A stretch of DNA of 64,000 nt from NCBI RefSeq assembly GCF_964340395.1, contig NC_135566.1:5876501-5940500 (forward strand), written 5' to 3'. The stretch is from Glandiceps talaboti (Eukaryota; Hemichordata; Enteropneusta; Spengelidae). This document shows, piece by piece, positions 1-15,000 of this stretch. The position numbers and the translations under genes are program-made. How positions within the stretch are numbered: the first letter of the stretch is position 1; each line of letters begins with the position of its first letter. The notes beneath the pieces are model-generated. The model saw only the letters and a program-made list of their open reading frames with translations. It was not told the origin of the DNA and did not search any database.

Positions 1-403
1 ACACCACATGTTTAAAGGTAGATTATATGTGTAAATAGTACAGTAACAGGTTGAAATCATGATCTCACTGATTTTAGGGTGTGCACCTGAAAATAAATTT
101 GACTAGATATATTAAGTGTACAGCTAGACAAATATGTTCACCCTCAGATGATTCAATACTGTTCAGGGTGTACAATATTAGAATTAAGTCATTATATCTA
201 GTGAAACAGTTTCAAAAAACTGTCCAGTTGTAGTAAATATAGCTTTAAATCTGTTGCTACCCAATTGACATCAACTCAGCCATTGACAACTTTTGGTATT
301 AAAAGTGTGGGTAGAATTACATTCCTTCGAGAAGCAATGTGATTTAATCTAATAATATATCACTTCAGATTCATCATACTTGATTTACAGATAGATTATA
401 GTG

Positions 404-561
404 TAACCTCTTTATAATGAACTCTGTTATAGCGAACATACCATTATATCAAGCACAAATCTAATCCAAACACCTCTAATTCCATGGTTCACTTGTATGA
501 ACTCTTTAATATAACAAACGGTTTTAATGTCTCCCTTAGAGGTCATAATAAATGAGGTTTA
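404..561. mobile_element. Possible Tigger/pogo-like MITE
   Basis: The left end reads TAACCTCTTTATAATGAACT and the right end, reverse-complemented, reads close to TAAACCTCATTTATTATGAC, giving imperfect terminal inverted repeats of about 20 bp flanked by TA. The 'CTTTATAA.GAAC' style is typical of Tigger/pogo families (established knowledge). The element is short with no transposase frame. Ends are approximate and the call is tentative. Confidence 0.35.
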
Positions 562-3500
562 ATACATTGTATGTCTTCTTTCAAAAGAGCTTCCTTTTCT
601 ACTTAGACTACCCTCTGTAGTCTGATTTCCAAACATCTACGTAATCACAGAAATGGCACACTCTATCATCTTCTTCACCTCTGAAAGACAAAACATTTTA
701 AAAAAGTAACCTACTGAGAAGCTTCATAGGGAAAAGTCTTCTTTTTTTTTTACAACCTTAGGAAAGACATTCTGTCTTGTTAAATGTTATGTCATTACAA
801 GATAATATTCGTGCCTCCAACTGAAGTGGGCATTCGGTAGTACAAAAAGAACCTACTGAGACATATCCAAGGGTCTGTCTTTCCTTCATCCATATGATGT
901 CTTGTGTGTACTCAGTGAATCCATAGTGTTTATGCAGTCACCAAAGCAGACAGTCTCCTCTTAGGCTTTTCAGAATATTGTGATGGAAGTAGCTCTCGTG
1001 ATCAAAAAAATTGACAACCATGTAAGCCAAACAGCAAAGTTGGCAGATGTGTGTGATTTCTGTGACACAAACTGTTTCAATTGAAAAATTACTGAAGCTA
1101 TGGCACTGCATGCAGTTAATAGAACACTATTTGTTAATGAATTTTATGATGTTCTCGACTTGAAAAATAAAGTACAAGATGATCCCCAAGGAACGAAACC
1201 CAATTATTGAAAGTTGAAGACATAAATGGTAGATTTCGTATTGAACTATTATCTAGCGATGAACTTTACAAAATGAAAGAGAGAAAAATAAACTGGTTTT
1301 TATCTTCATATTTCATAAAATACCCCAAGGTAACTGTAATCTGTGGAGATACTTACATCAGAATCGTTAGAAAAACAAGCAATTATGCAATTTTAGTCAA
1401 GTTGGCACAGTTGCTATGGGAACAAGATAATATTTTAAAGATAATTGCAGACAACTCTATTTGAGATAATCTCTATGCAGTATAATGAAATATGCACATT
1501 GCTGTTTTATGTTCACCCTTGTAGTAAAATACATCCTTGTATTAATTTTTTGTTTGAGAAATTTGAAATTATTAAAAGTAAAAATTGTACATGGCAAGCT
1601 TCATAGCCATGTACAAACAGACATGTATGTTTAAACTTTTTATGAAATACACTGTATGCAATGATGAAAATATACATACAAATTTATCTATCTCTCTCAT
1701 TCATCAATCAACACATTTATCGTATCCTATGTAATCTTATCAAATCTAATCTAATCTAATCAATTTCAGTCTAGAGAGCGCTAATATTATTTCTTATAAT
1801 TTAATACTTCTCTATAAAAAATCAATTGAATTAATTGATAGTGTTTATGTCACAAGTTCTGCAGGTAATTATAGTTGTAGATATTAACCTCCCCCTTCCC
1901 CCTCCCTCCCCCCCCCCCCCCCCCCACCAGCATCCATCAGATAAGTGGGGATTATAATTTCATAGTAATAAGCGAAATAAATCTGCAGCAAGAATTTCCA
2001 GATTTCCAGTATATAGCTTAGGCATAATAAATAAAATTGGTTTGGTTCTTGTTACCTAACCCCACCTAGCTAAATCCTAAAATATTTTTACATATTCAAG
2101 AAAACACTAATGAAATCATGAAAATTGTGCAGTCTCTCAAGAAAAAGTGGATGCGGAAAACTGACATCAACTGAAAAAGACAATATAAAACTGTTCCTCC
2201 AATCTGTAATGGCTGTACATCTGATGAGAAGAAACAATAACACAGAGACCATATAGAAAACAATGGAAAACATAACTACCTGAACTAGACACTCACATAT
2301 GAAAAAAAATATGTAAAAAAAAAAATAAATAAGAAATCTACCTACCTCACCTATTTTAAAATTGAATGTAATCGGAACCACACATTTTTTTAGTTAGGTC
2401 TTGATATTTTATTTTTAAACATGACATTGACTTCACACTTTTGGCCTTACTATAGAATCAAAGCTGAAAGCAAAAACATCGGCGTATCAAAAAAATAATA
2501 GCTGTCTTTGACACCATAATGTTCACTATCTGTACAAACTTGTATGATAAAATTTTGTATAATGAATATTTGATGAATGAGAACGAATTTCCAATATGGT
2601 ATTCTTTGAGAGAACATGACAAAAACATCTGGGAGGGAGATGAAGTACAAAAATTGAATACGGACAATATGGGTTTAGCAATTGAAAACATGTCAACAGT
2701 TCAAGATGTTTGGCACCAGAAATCAGAGACACAAGGACAAATTTCTGTATGATATTTTTTTTTTTAAAGAAGTGAATCAAGCTGTTTTGAATCAGATACT
2801 GGAAGTGGTAAGTTTTTAAAACAGTCCTTGAAGTAATGTTAAACAGATGTTTTTAGCAAGTACTCATTGTCAAGTTTTTGAAGTTGCAGGATTTCGATAG
2901 GACTAGGTTGGCAGTAAAAATCAACTGCTTTTTCACCACGTCTCCATGTCTCAACATCTTATCTTCTACTTCAAATATGATAGTAACACAACATTGCCTT
3001 GTGTATATTTTATTCCACTTTATATCCCCAAAAATTATTTTTATATTCTTTCAAATTCTCCAAAAATTAGCCACACTTCTGAAGTCTTATTTATCTCTGA
3101 TTTATTTATTCACCTTTCATATGCAGAGGAAGATTTCAGGGCACAACACTTCTCCCAATGTACTCTATTGCAAAATGTATAAACCAACACACATCTACTG
3201 CAGATGAACAAAAAAAAACACAAAATAACACAGACCACTTTCATTAACTAAAAAAACCAGACTAGTTATACAGACATGATTTTACTTGATAAAATGGTAA
3301 ACTAGAAGACGGGTCAAGAACATGACAAATCTAACTCCTCATTTAAAATCAGAGTAGAGATTTAAAATTATTCACTCTATAAAATTGTGTCACATATCCC
3401 TCAAGTTTTTTTTTTGTCTGTAGATTATTTTGAATAATTATAAAAAAAATCCCCATCTTGTCATGACCATGTAATATTTTCAAACTTTTATCAAGAATGA

Positions 3501-4417
3501 AAATGAAATTTTTCAAATGCAGTTTCTCTATTAAAAGCTGATCAAAGTGACTTGTCTGTTTACCAATCAAAATATGGATTTTTTATTACAATGTGGCATT
3601 CAACTCAACAATTATATGAAGATTGCCAATTTGTAATTTAATGTGATAATTTAACATCATCAGATATAAATAAACGTACTGGCGCCATCATATGACCTCT
3701 GACCTCTATGTAAATGAGTTGTCTAGAGATCTAAGAAATATATGTCATTATTAAAGACATGATATATTAAAGGATTAATGATCCCCAGTCTCAGCGTAAT
3801 AATAACATTCCCCCTACCCTCACCCCCCACCCACCCCCCACCTCCAGAAAATATAATGATTATCTCTTTTCTTTGAAGTCAGGTATTACCTATACACTTA
3901 TCATTTCTTCATTTCAAATTTTATTAACATTTTTTTTTTAACTCTACCTGTAATTTTGAAAATCTGAAAATGCAAAAAATGTGAAATCATAAACTTTGTC
4001 TTTTCTGTAAAACAAGCAAGATTTGTAGAGTTTGATTTTGACATTGAAAAAAATAATTACCACACTGTTGATGATCTTCCCTACTGAGACATTTAAGGTC
4101 AAAGGTCAAACTGTGCAATCATTACATTATGTATTTCATAGACATTAGTGTAGACATTGTCATCACTGTAGCCAGTATTAAAAAGAAGTAGTCCCATTCA
4201 TTTATTATTCATTCTCCCAGCACAATGGGTGAGTGCCTTAGTAACAACATCCAATACTTACTGGTGAAGCTCTCAGTCATCCTTGCATGCTTCACACGTG
4301 GAAACCCGAAGTACTGTGGCTTTGAGGAGGAACAAGGGAGTCAGATTTTGTTGTGATGCCATAAAAAAACAGACTGCACGTCTTCTGTATTGTATTTTCT
4401 TACTCTTGCCAAGAAAG

Positions 4418-4492
4418 GATAATATTAACAATGTATGGGAACCAGAATCCATTTATGAGATATCACATGCGGCGGAGACGCTACTTTATGAG
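4418..4492 (+). other. Weak candidate coding exon (75 nt, phase 0)
   Basis: A pyrimidine-rich tract ending in CCAAGAAAG precedes 25 open codons ending TLLYE, followed by a GTATGT donor. The frame reads NNVWEPESIYEISHAAETLL, which looks more protein-like than nearby AT-rich frames. It could be an upstream exon of the coiled-coil gene, but its phase-0 donor does not match the phase-2 acceptor at 12036, so a further exon would be needed. No homology is recognised and it may be chance. Confidence 0.22.
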
Positions 4493-6872
4493 GTATGTTG
4501 TAACTGTACACTCAGACTTTTTGCTTGTGTTATATTTTTACCGCCAAAATCATAAAGAGAAGAAATGGAGTTGTTTTCCAATAAATTTTTAGTGAACGTT
4601 TAGGTTATGTTTGGGCAGAAAGTACAATAATTATTGATATGAATAATAATTGATAAAAATAATGAATTCAGATGATTTTTTCTAAGGTAACTTGTTTTAA
4701 ACAATCAGGACTTTTCACTGGTACGACTGAATTTCTTTCAAAATCCTAAGAACAAATTTTATTTTCCAACAAATTTTATTTTCCAACAAAATTTTCAGTG
4801 AATGTTTCGATTATTTTGGGGCAAAGATTTCATAAATTATTGCTTAAACTACTAAATGATGAAAGTAATGATTTCAGAATAATGGATAGATGTATTAGAT
4901 TAATTTTTAACCCAGAGTGACTGACGACAGTTTTTCACGTATGCATACATGTATCTCTGCATTATTTTAAGTTAATTTTTAACTGAAACAACAGGCCAGA
5001 TTTTAGCCTTATACAGACACCTTTCGCTGTATGAATTGTAAAACCTGTAAGAGATTATTATAATAAAGAAATGTTCGTTATGTAGATTTCTTTTGTTTTC
5101 TATTTCACCAAGTAATTCCTAATTGCCTACATCTTTTATCTCACCCTGATTATGTTACAACACTTTTGCCTTCATCTTTTGTCTCATGCTGATTATACTA
5201 TGTCACACCTTTCTCTAGTATCTCTTGAGGGGATGTTACAAAGGCTGTTTGGAAAATATAATTTCTTCGTTTGTTCATAATATACCTAATATGTCATGTC
5301 ATACATTTATTTTACAAGAATTATATGATATGACTAGAACATTTTGAAATTTTATAATAATAATGCCATTTACTGAATTTAAGCAAAGGTAGAAGAGACT
5401 TAATTGTCGTGGAAAAATCATAAAAAATTGATTTTATCCATCATGAAATATGAAAACAGATATTTTCCTTAATATTTTCTCAGAACTTATTACTTTTGAA
5501 AACAATGTTGAAGATGCAAAGCTAATGAAATATTCTTGTGAAACATCAAAGGGGCACATACAAGCTGATTGTTTATACATTTTGGAGACTATCCATACAT
5601 ATAATACATAAATAATTTGATGATAGAATTTGCCTTTCCAAAATTTGCCATGGTGGCACTCTACTTCCTGTCTGTGTGTACCTTAGGGGTATACACAGTA
5701 TAGGTGACTCAGTTAATATAGAGCACTGCTGCTTTCCTCGATGTCTGAACAATACGAAAAACATCCCTGATTTACACTTCTACAGAATAGCAAGGGACAA
5801 AGCTCTTAAGAAACGGTACAATGAGGTGATGATACCCCCAATTTGAGCGAGGGCGCTGTATTATCAATTTCCTGTTTGCAGTCTGAAATGGCCTATACAC
5901 ACAAGCTTTTACATTTGTTTAGGTTTTACTGGAGGTTATTGGGACCCTGGGTTTTAAAATGTAGGACCATCACGCTATACATATACTGAAGTGTTTAGGA
6001 ATAATATGTTATCAACTAAAAGATAACTGAAGGCCTTCTTTGATATTAACATTAAACTAGAACAATTTTTTTTTAAAAAAATCAAGATTTACGCAACTAT
6101 ATTCACCTGACTTTAAAATATTATAAACTGTGTTTGCACCTCTTTATTATCTGCCAGATTTCTTCCCTGTATCTTTCATTTTGTCACAGTATACATTTAC
6201 AACCAATAAGCTAATTTTAATACATACATACATGCATCATTTATCACACTTTTATGAAAGGTTAAAGGTTATAGTTTATCAGAAGGTCATTAATTATTGA
6301 AGGAAAGTATGCTTGTAGCCTTTTTTTACATCACTAAACGGATCCCATCTTATGATGGTTATGATGTTTAAGAAATTAATTAAACAAAGATTAGTTTCTA
6401 ACAAGAGAATCACTCACAATCGTTGCCTGTTTTGATGAGTAAAACAATGTAAAATTTAAGATAGAATGCATCTAACAGAAATTATTGATTACCTGAAAAT
6501 CAAACTTCTTAAATTCTGTCTTATAAACTTTGAAGTTTATTCCTAGTTCTTTTGAAAAAATAAAAGAAATTTTGGGGTTCATCGTTTTGTTTTCAAGGAA
6601 ATCGAAGTTAAAAACAGTATATATTCAGGTTGTTTGGCAGCCATATTGGATGGCGGCCATATTGGATTTTAAGATGACTCAAATATTTGTATCTTGATCC
6701 CAGACTTTGTTTTTTATTCCAAAATTCAAAAGAAAAGAATGGAAACAACAGCAAATATTAAATTTTTTTTTTTTATTTCCGAGACATACTACTCTAAAGT
6801 TCCTTAAACATAGTCATCATTTTAGAGAAAAAAGTCAAATTTTTTCAGGATCTGTTTTTTTTCCAACGTATA

Positions 6873-7150
6873 CAGGATTGTCATAAAGAATGATCTCTCT
6901 TTTTTAATGGAAATTTTAGTGACAAAATCCAGGATTGTTGTCACGAAAGGTCTCTTTTTTATGGAAATTTTAGTGGGAAAACCCAGGATTGTTATTATGA
7001 AAGGTCTCCTTTTATGGAAATTTTAGTGGGAAAATCCAGGATTGTTATAACGAAAGGTCTCCTTTTATGGAAATTTTAGTGGGAAAATCCAGGATTGTTA
7101 TAACGAAAGGTTTCCTTTTATGGAAATTTTAGTGGGAAAATCCAGGCCTT
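6873..7150. repeat. 53-57-bp tandem repeat, about 5 copies
   Basis: The motif CAGGATTGTTATAACGAAAG recurs with starts at 6873, 6930, 6984, 7037 and 7090, and a degenerate start at 7143. Spacings are 57, 54, 53, 53 and 53. Each unit also contains TATGGAAATTTTAGTGGGAA. The array is non-coding. Confidence 0.85.
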
Positions 7151-10100
7151 ATATGAAAGGGTTAATTTTATGGAGTGAATGTGGGTAAATTATTAATCAT
7201 ATCCTGTTAGGAAGTATCAGCATTGACAGGTGATCAGGAAATAAAAATGAACAAATTGGTACACTTTATGTGTATTTCTCTAAAAGGGTAAATAGAATGA
7301 TAAAGTACTTACAATGTTGACAGAGAACTTGACTTTTAAACGTTATTCAGCCTACAGGTGGCTATAGTTTCTTGTTTATTTTTTTATTTTTTGGTACGAA
7401 AATTGATAGAAATATGAATTGAGACCGCCAGTGTTTGAACAGTACCTGCTGTGTGCTCTGAAGTATATATACGACGAAAATCTGCACTATATATTGTTTT
7501 CTAATTATCTATTTTGAAGGATGCAGTTGAAAATGACTGTAGACATGCAACACGGAAAGGAATTGCCAGGTTGTTGGTTTTTTTTTTTTTTACATTCATT
7601 TAAATTGTCCACACATTTTTCGTATTTTGTGGTTTCAAAATTTCAAAGCTAAAGTTTCATTCTGGAATCATGAAAGACAGCGAAACAGTGAAAAATGTCA
7701 TAATGCAATTTAAGGAAATGCTATCTTTTGTTGTCTTTCTTCATAATATATTAAGGTGTCATATGACAGAATCATTGCCCTAAAACCAAATAATAACACC
7801 ACATAGACAATGAAATCACAAACATTCAATCAAACAACAAGATTAGATGGATTTTTTTCTCATCATCACTAAATAGATGTACAGTATCAAACCATTGCGT
7901 CAAAAACAAGTCTATCAAAATATACTGCTTAAGGGATGTATAAAACAGATACACCGTGTTAAGTGCTGATGTATCAAAACAATATGTTTGCCATCAGATA
8001 AAGAACTATTAAAGAAAATGGAATGTAAATCCATGTCAGTTAATCATGGCTTCTTTATTGTTAGCTGAGTACAATCCAGTGATCTGTAGGAGACTTCTTA
8101 AAGCTCATCAAAGATTAAACTCTGATATTTATAACTATAACTTTGACATATAATATGCAAGTATAGCAGTCTGTTCTGTTCTCATGAAATCTAGGAACAA
8201 ATGTATCTCTTAGTCTGTATGTTCTTCACAAGTTAAAAGTTGATATTTTAGTTAGTTTGACTGTTGTCTACATATCTTGAAGGCAGTTGTGAAAAAACAG
8301 TGACAATATACAAGACGCCATGCCCCAGTAGCTGTAAAGGGTAATAACAGGAATGATATATGATAGCGGCATTTCTTTATGCTTAGGAACTAAGAAATGT
8401 CATATTCATCAATTCCATATTGCACGACATCTCTTAAAAATTCTAGAATTGGCAAATCTGGCAATAGCAGAGTCCATGGCTGTATAATTTAGTGAAGGAT
8501 TATGGGATTTTAAGTGTAATATTATCACATGTGTAAATGATCTTATCCTCTATCATTTCCTGTTATGGATTAAGAATATGCTTAGTGGTGCACTTTGAAT
8601 AAGGATTAAAATTTAGGCATGCAAAACAGTTGTTTGGCAGAGTTATAGAAAAAGTTGGTCCATAAATAAAAGAATAATCAGAATGTACAAGACTTATGGG
8701 TCCACTGAAAAGATAATACTAATGCAAGAATCTTGTCAATGAATGGAAAGCCGGGCTTCTCAAAAGAGGGCATGAAGGAGAGAAATAGGAGAGGAAACGG
8801 TGGTGTGTAGTCGTATATTATACAGTGCTATTGATGACAAAGATGGAAAAAAGATACTTTAATTTAGTTTCCTGGAATTGACCCAGCTGTACCAGTTGGT
8901 TGTAACGAGAGTTGAAACCCGGAAACCATAGAATGTCGGAAATTAAATTTTAGCATATGTTTTATTAAAATGCAGTGAAGTTTGACTTTTAGGGTGTGGT
9001 TAATTTGGGGTTGGAAGGTTGGGGAGAATTGCCATATAAACAGCATAGAGAATATATGAAGAAAATGGAGTTTTTAAATTAATTTTTAAAAATTGAGTTG
9101 TAATCCCACATCAGATTATATTCAGATTGAATTTAGCAATGATTTAGAGTTCTATAACCACTGTATTTTCCCTTTTGACCACCAAATTTAATTTCAATGG
9201 TCCTTGTGACCACATTATCATTTTCAGAGCTTGTAGGAATTTAAACTGTAGTTTGAAAATTATGAAAAATTGTTGATTCAGATTTTGTTTTACAGAAAAA
9301 CTAGTTGCAGGAAATTTTAGTTAATTCTTTCTGGATATTAAAAATTCCCTAACCCCTGATTTTTTTTTCTTTGATTTCAACTGAGAATGAGTTTTTTTGA
9401 AGTAAGTTGCAGCAAATGTTTTTGATTTTTATTTCAAGGTGCATATTACATTAAAGATCTTAGGTCAGAGGTCATAGGTTCATAGGTCATGAGTATCATT
9501 TTGATGCCTACAGCTAAATGTAAACAGTTGTGTTATAAAAACTGCTCAAGTGAAGAAATCTGATAATGGTAGAAGTATTATCTGTAACATATTTCAATTA
9601 AAGTTCTATTAAAGCACACACACAATCACACCTTTATTAAAATAGATACATCACAGTTCCATTAAGCATAGCAGTTTCCTAACAAATAGATTAACGGCCA
9701 TCCTATAAAAACTTTTTGTCGCACAGAGGAGTACACCGAATTATCTGTAATATATGTACATCTTTGACTTGTATTGCCATAAAGAAGTGTTATCAAAGAC
9801 CATTACACTTACGAACAATGTGTACCTTAAATTTAGCTTCTTTTTTTGTATGTCTTTGATTTGAGTTAAGGAAAGTGAATGGAACAGTAAAAACTGTGGC
9901 CTCAGACTTTCTGATTATTTGCCTCCATCCATGTTACTGTATAGCTTATATTTTTTAGGATTCAACATATTCAGAAGCTGACTAAAATATAGCAAATTGA
10001 GTTTGAAATTTATTGACTTAGTTCAGTTGTAGACAGATCAGCCATTGTGGGTGCAGTCTAATCTCCCTTTCCTCAAACTATTAGGGCAGGATGATAAATA

Positions 10101-10489
10101 CGGAATGATGACGTCATCACAGTCTAGTTCAGTGTTTTCAGTCCCAATAAAAAAAACATACACTTGTACATTATGTCTTTAGACAGAGTGGAACCTCTGA
10201 AAGACAGTTATGTTTGACTGATGATGTTACAGTCGGTAACATAAAACACTGGTACTGCATTCAAGAAGCTTCTTGTCTTTACAGTTCTCAATGTAATCCA
10301 ACCATGTAAATATTGACAATCTACATGTAAAAGGTTATGTTAAAATCATGCACTACTTTCATTAAACATTTACTAACTCAGACTGTCTTGTTACTGCCAG
10401 ACATCTCTTGAGGATGCCATTAATGTATCAGACATAAATGTTACACAAATGTCATGATTCTCATATCTCTAGGCTGATTTTGATTAGGC

Positions 10490-11220
10490 CAAGAAAAAAA
10501 ATGGTTTTGTTTCTTGTCCCCATACGCATTAGAGTTTTTAGTTACCCCCAATTGAGGAGGCTATTACATTGGGTTGCATCTGTCTGTCTGTCCATGCATT
10601 CACCCGCTAATATCTCTGGCATTCGTCAACCCATTTCAACCAAACCTGGCACAAAGGTAACATATGCTATGTGAGACATATGCGAGTCACTTTGTTTTGT
10701 GACTGAATCAAATGTACGGCGATCATATTTGTTTTTTAAGTTCACAGTGTTCATCATAACTATGAAGGCGTAATACGCAGAGACTCCATTCAAGTGTCTA
10801 TGCCCACATTATCAAATTTGAGCTTCCTTTAAAGACATTGACCTTTCACCTTGGTAAGTCTTTAAGGTCAAATAGCCAAACTAGGGTTATCTTCATAACT
10901 TTTTGGATTGAACATTTCAGGTGATAATATTTTAATCATGGCTTGGGTTAGACTATGTGAGCCATATGCAAATCCCTTAATTTCATGACCTTGACCTGAA
11001 TAGCAAAGTGGTGGCCATATTTGTGATGGAAAAGCATATACATATGGACACTATTGAAGTGTCTACCCTCTCAATACCAATTATGAGCTTTCTATTGAGA
11101 CCATTACCTTTGACCTTGACCTCCCTATTCAAGGTCAAATAGCAAATTAGTCAATAAATTATGAACTTTTGTATCTAGAGACACCATTCAAATTTGCACA
11201 TTAACTTCACCATTAAGTAC
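10490..11220. repeat. Dispersed repeat of marine-invertebrate type
   Basis: The stretch has the style of degenerate dispersed repeats common in marine invertebrate genomes: a CTGTCTGTCTGTCC segment followed by text about CAACCATTTCAACCAAACCTGG, then several reiterations of a 'TGACCTTGACCT' motif and 'AGGTCAAATAGCAAA'. Internal similarity is visible between about 10840-10920 and 11090-11160. The 78-codon frame at 10438-10674 lies inside it and is not regarded as a gene. Confidence 0.45.
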
Positions 11221-12035
11221 ACCAGTTGGACTATGTCTTCAATGAAGGCTTGTTTTTGTTTTTTGGGGTTTTTTGTTTTTTTTTTTGGGGGGGGGGGTCT
11301 TACATGTTAATGATGTTTATAGATTTCTGGACAGTGGTAACTGCATATGTGACAAAAAATTATGGAAAATTCTGTCTTTAGTTTTCTTTAATAGCACTAG
11401 ATTATAATATTAAAGATAACAAAACTTCAAAGAGAAATGACCAGAATTTAATATTTTTGCATTATCAAAAAACAATTGCTAAATGTAAAATTGATGCTAT
11501 CTTTCGTAACTAGCTACTCATCACCATGGCAATCTATTCTCCTGAGGAGTAAACAGTACCATATGTTGTTTTTTAAAGTGTTGAACCCCTGACATTTAAT
11601 TAGTGCATTTCTTGTATCAGCCAAGGTAAGGTGTTACAAGTGTTACTCAAAGAACTTGTAAATTTACTCAACGGTTTGTCTGATACAAAGTAAATATGAC
11701 GTTCTCATCTTTTGAAAGCTACTGTCATCAAATATTTACAACAAATAATTATAATTTCATTATTTTATTTTTTTGTCAGACTCAACCTTAAATATATATG
11801 TTTGGTGTATATGTTAAAGTGAAAATTTCTCTGTCCAGACAAACAGGATTGAATTGAACTTAGTTAATATTTTAAAGTAATCCTAGAGATTTTGAGTCAT
11901 TGAAAAAAATTACTTAGTTAGAATAATGTTGTTTGGTGTCTATATTGCATGTTATAATTAACCTATTTGTGGAGGATGTCATTCTAAAGATGCAAACATT
12001 AGATGTACAAATAATCCACCATTTTTCACTCACAG

Positions 12036-15000
12036 TCATGCTACTCCAGAACAACTGGCTCAGCTGGCTGAACAACTAGAACAGCGGCACAGACCAGAGA
12101 ATTCTGACTTTCAGTTAAAACACTACGACTCAACCTCTTCTCTTGAAAGTTTTGATCTTCAATCGAGTCAGTCAAGCGAAGTTGGTGTCAGCAATAGCAA
12201 CAGCAACAGCATCTCTGGTAATAGTTCACGGAGTGGGAGTCAGTCAGAAAGCAAAAGTAGGAGTGGTAGTTTAAGAGGTAGTCGGACTGAGAGTCTGGTT
12301 TTTGACACGTCAAGCCAGCTTAATGTCATCGAGGAAAACCCAGATGTATTCTCAGAGGATGGGGATGACACAGGTCAAGCTGTCAATAAGGAAAGAGAAT
12401 ATGATTCTGATAGATTGGAAAGTGAAGACTCAATGTATTCTGCATTGAGTACCTGTATTGATGAACATTTATTTGAAACTAGAAGCTGTGAGGTGCAAAC
12501 AGCTTTAGGGGAAAATGACTTGGAAAAACTAGAAAAATTGACAGATGATGTGGACGATGATGATCACAATGAGGTTTTTGAAGATGATAAGCAAACTCTA
12601 AAACTTGAGACACAATCTTCAAATGAACCAACAGTTATTGTGACTGATACGGAGGGTAGAGGAGCTGTACAAATTCAAATGAAAGACACTGCAGTTCAAA
12701 GTTTAAATGAACATTATAGTAATGATGAAGGTGAAGAAGTTGGAACGCAGACAACATCAGATGTGAGAGATGCCAAACATAGGAGCATTCAAGAAAAAGG
12801 CGATCTAAGTGTGAGGCAGAAAAACAAGAGATTACAGCAAGAAAATAGTGACAGCAACAAAAGCATAAAGACTTCCAAAGACAGCAATTCGGTTCCTGCT
12901 TCCCCTCGTAAATTGGCCTCTCCAACAGCATTTCAACCGAGAACACTTTTTGAACAGCTTTTGGACTTTAAACAGAGACAGGGAAGTTCCACACAGATGC
13001 CATTTGAAAGTGACTATGAGTACATGCTTCGTGCGCGAAGGATGTCACCTCGGGGAATGTTTTCCAGAGCCACCAGTCTGGACAGCAGTGGGGGTAGTTC
13101 CATGAGTGACTATTTCTATGACACATGTGACCTGACCCCAACAGAAGACATACTTGTGAATCTTGGATTTTGTGGAAATGACTTTTCTGTTCCAGAAAGG
13201 TTTATGAAACCGTGGCAGGAGAGGCAGTTTGAAGCCAGGTTGAGAGAAATTCACTCACAGATGTCATTAGATAGTGTATCTGAGCAGGATTTAGTTAGGA
13301 AAGTGGTTGACACAAGAAGACCCTTAGATCAGAGTGAAAATAAAGAAAACCAACCCTCAAGGAGGAATGTTGAAGGTGTAAAAGAAAAGCAAACAGAGGA
13401 AAAAGTAAAAGTATCAGAAAAAGAAGTCAAACTAGAAAAGAAAGTGGTTGTCAAAAATGACAGCAGAAGCAATACAAAAGGTCCAACCAAGAGAAAGAAG
13501 TTAACGAGGGCAGCAACTATATCATCAATGAGTAGTGATGTACAATACAGATGTACAGATGGCAAAAGTTCCAGAAAACATGTCGAGTCTCCACAGTTTG
13601 AAATGTTCAATCAGCAGGAAGTGGTTGAACTTGAACACATGCAAAAGATGTTGAAAGAAAGGCGACGCAAACAATTTGCAAGACAGAAATCCCTACCTGC
13701 ATGTCTTGAGACTCTAACAGAGGAAGAAGAGTCTCAGCTCTTGAAATCACCAAGGTCTCCGAAAGAAAGAAAACTAGCTAAGTTCTTACAAGACATGGAA
13801 AGGTCTCAATCTGATCTCAAATTTGAAGCAAAAAGGCAGGACGATGTGAGTCCATCTGCTGACACAGAGCATGAGCAATACATGCTAGCAGTGAAATGTT
13901 TGATAGAGTCAAAAGATTCAGGATTTGAGACTGGACCAGGGATGTCAGACAACAGTCGGCAGGCATCTCCACATGACCAGGAAGCTTTTACTCAAACTTC
14001 TGAAGGCTCAGTGTCTCCTCTTGCTCAGATTGGTGCTGAAGAGAAAAGGGATTCAGTATCCCGGTCAAATGAACAGCTGGGAAATATGAGTGAGAGTGAC
14101 AGTGAGCTTTTAGATCAAGAAGTAGCAGAGATCGTTCAAGACTCCACAAACAGTGGCACACAGACAGACTCACAGCTTGAATCACCATCTCTGTCTCCGT
14201 TATGTCGATTTGATCCATTAGTAGAGGTAACAGATCAAAGCACTCTCACAGACATTGTTCAGTCATCATCACTTCCCACTGATGAGCTGGCAATTCAGGA
14301 GCCTACAGATAGAGTCAAACACTCAAGTCTTCAACCATGCTTACTGAGGTACGAAAGCATGTCTAGCACAGACACTGTTGTTGAGGTTTCAAAATTACCT
14401 TCTAAACGAAACAGTAGTGGGCAGCTGAGTGCATTCCAAGAACCTGACTCGGATGATGAAACCTCTCAATCTATGAAAATTCTGGGAAATATCCCAGATA
14501 CACGTAGAACTGCAGATAGGATATTGACAAGTTTGAGAAACAAGGAGTCACAAACAGACATTAGCCTTCCTGTCAATATAATGGTAGGACTCCTGATTCA
14601 CAATGCAGCTGAGTCGGATACAGATACAAAAGTATCAGCAGACAGTTCAAGTACAAATCAAAGCATGTCAGAGTCTCAAAGCGAGTTCTATAATGCCATA
14701 ATGACAGCAATACAAAAAGAAATCAGAGAAGATGATATTTTTGCAAGTAGAGTAATCCAGCAAGATTTTGGACCAAGTGAAGCAAGAAGTGAGAAAGCCT
14801 TCTCATCTGTAATTTCTAATGATAATTTACAAAGTTTTCAAAGTCAGAGTAATAATATTTCAGGACTTAGACACGAGACTCAGGGAAATGGTTTCCACGG
14901 TGATTTTTATCACACTTCACGACATTTACATGATTTTACACAAAGAGATAGTGGTGTCAGTGAACCCCCTATCTCAAGGTATTTTAGCAACCTCCCGAAA

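Larger units (their letters stand above)
1..12035. other. Gene-poor left flank (intron or intergenic)
   Basis: No reading frame here carries a recognisable domain. Short frames such as 1207-1464 and 2519-2752 are AT-rich and lack convincing splice contexts. The stretch contains a possible Tigger-like inverted-repeat element near 404-561, a C-run at about 1904-1925, a weak exon candidate at 4418-4492, a 53-57-bp tandem repeat at 6873-7150 and a dispersed repeat at about 10490-11220. Because the giant exon at 12036 begins with a spliced phase-2 codon, part or all of this region is probably the intron upstream of it. Confidence 0.6.

Noticed and set aside
1207-1464. 85-codon frame with a faint transposase-like look
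   Set aside because: Starts at a non-ATG codon, no motif is recognised, and neighbouring frames are broken. Could be a decayed element, but there is not enough to call.
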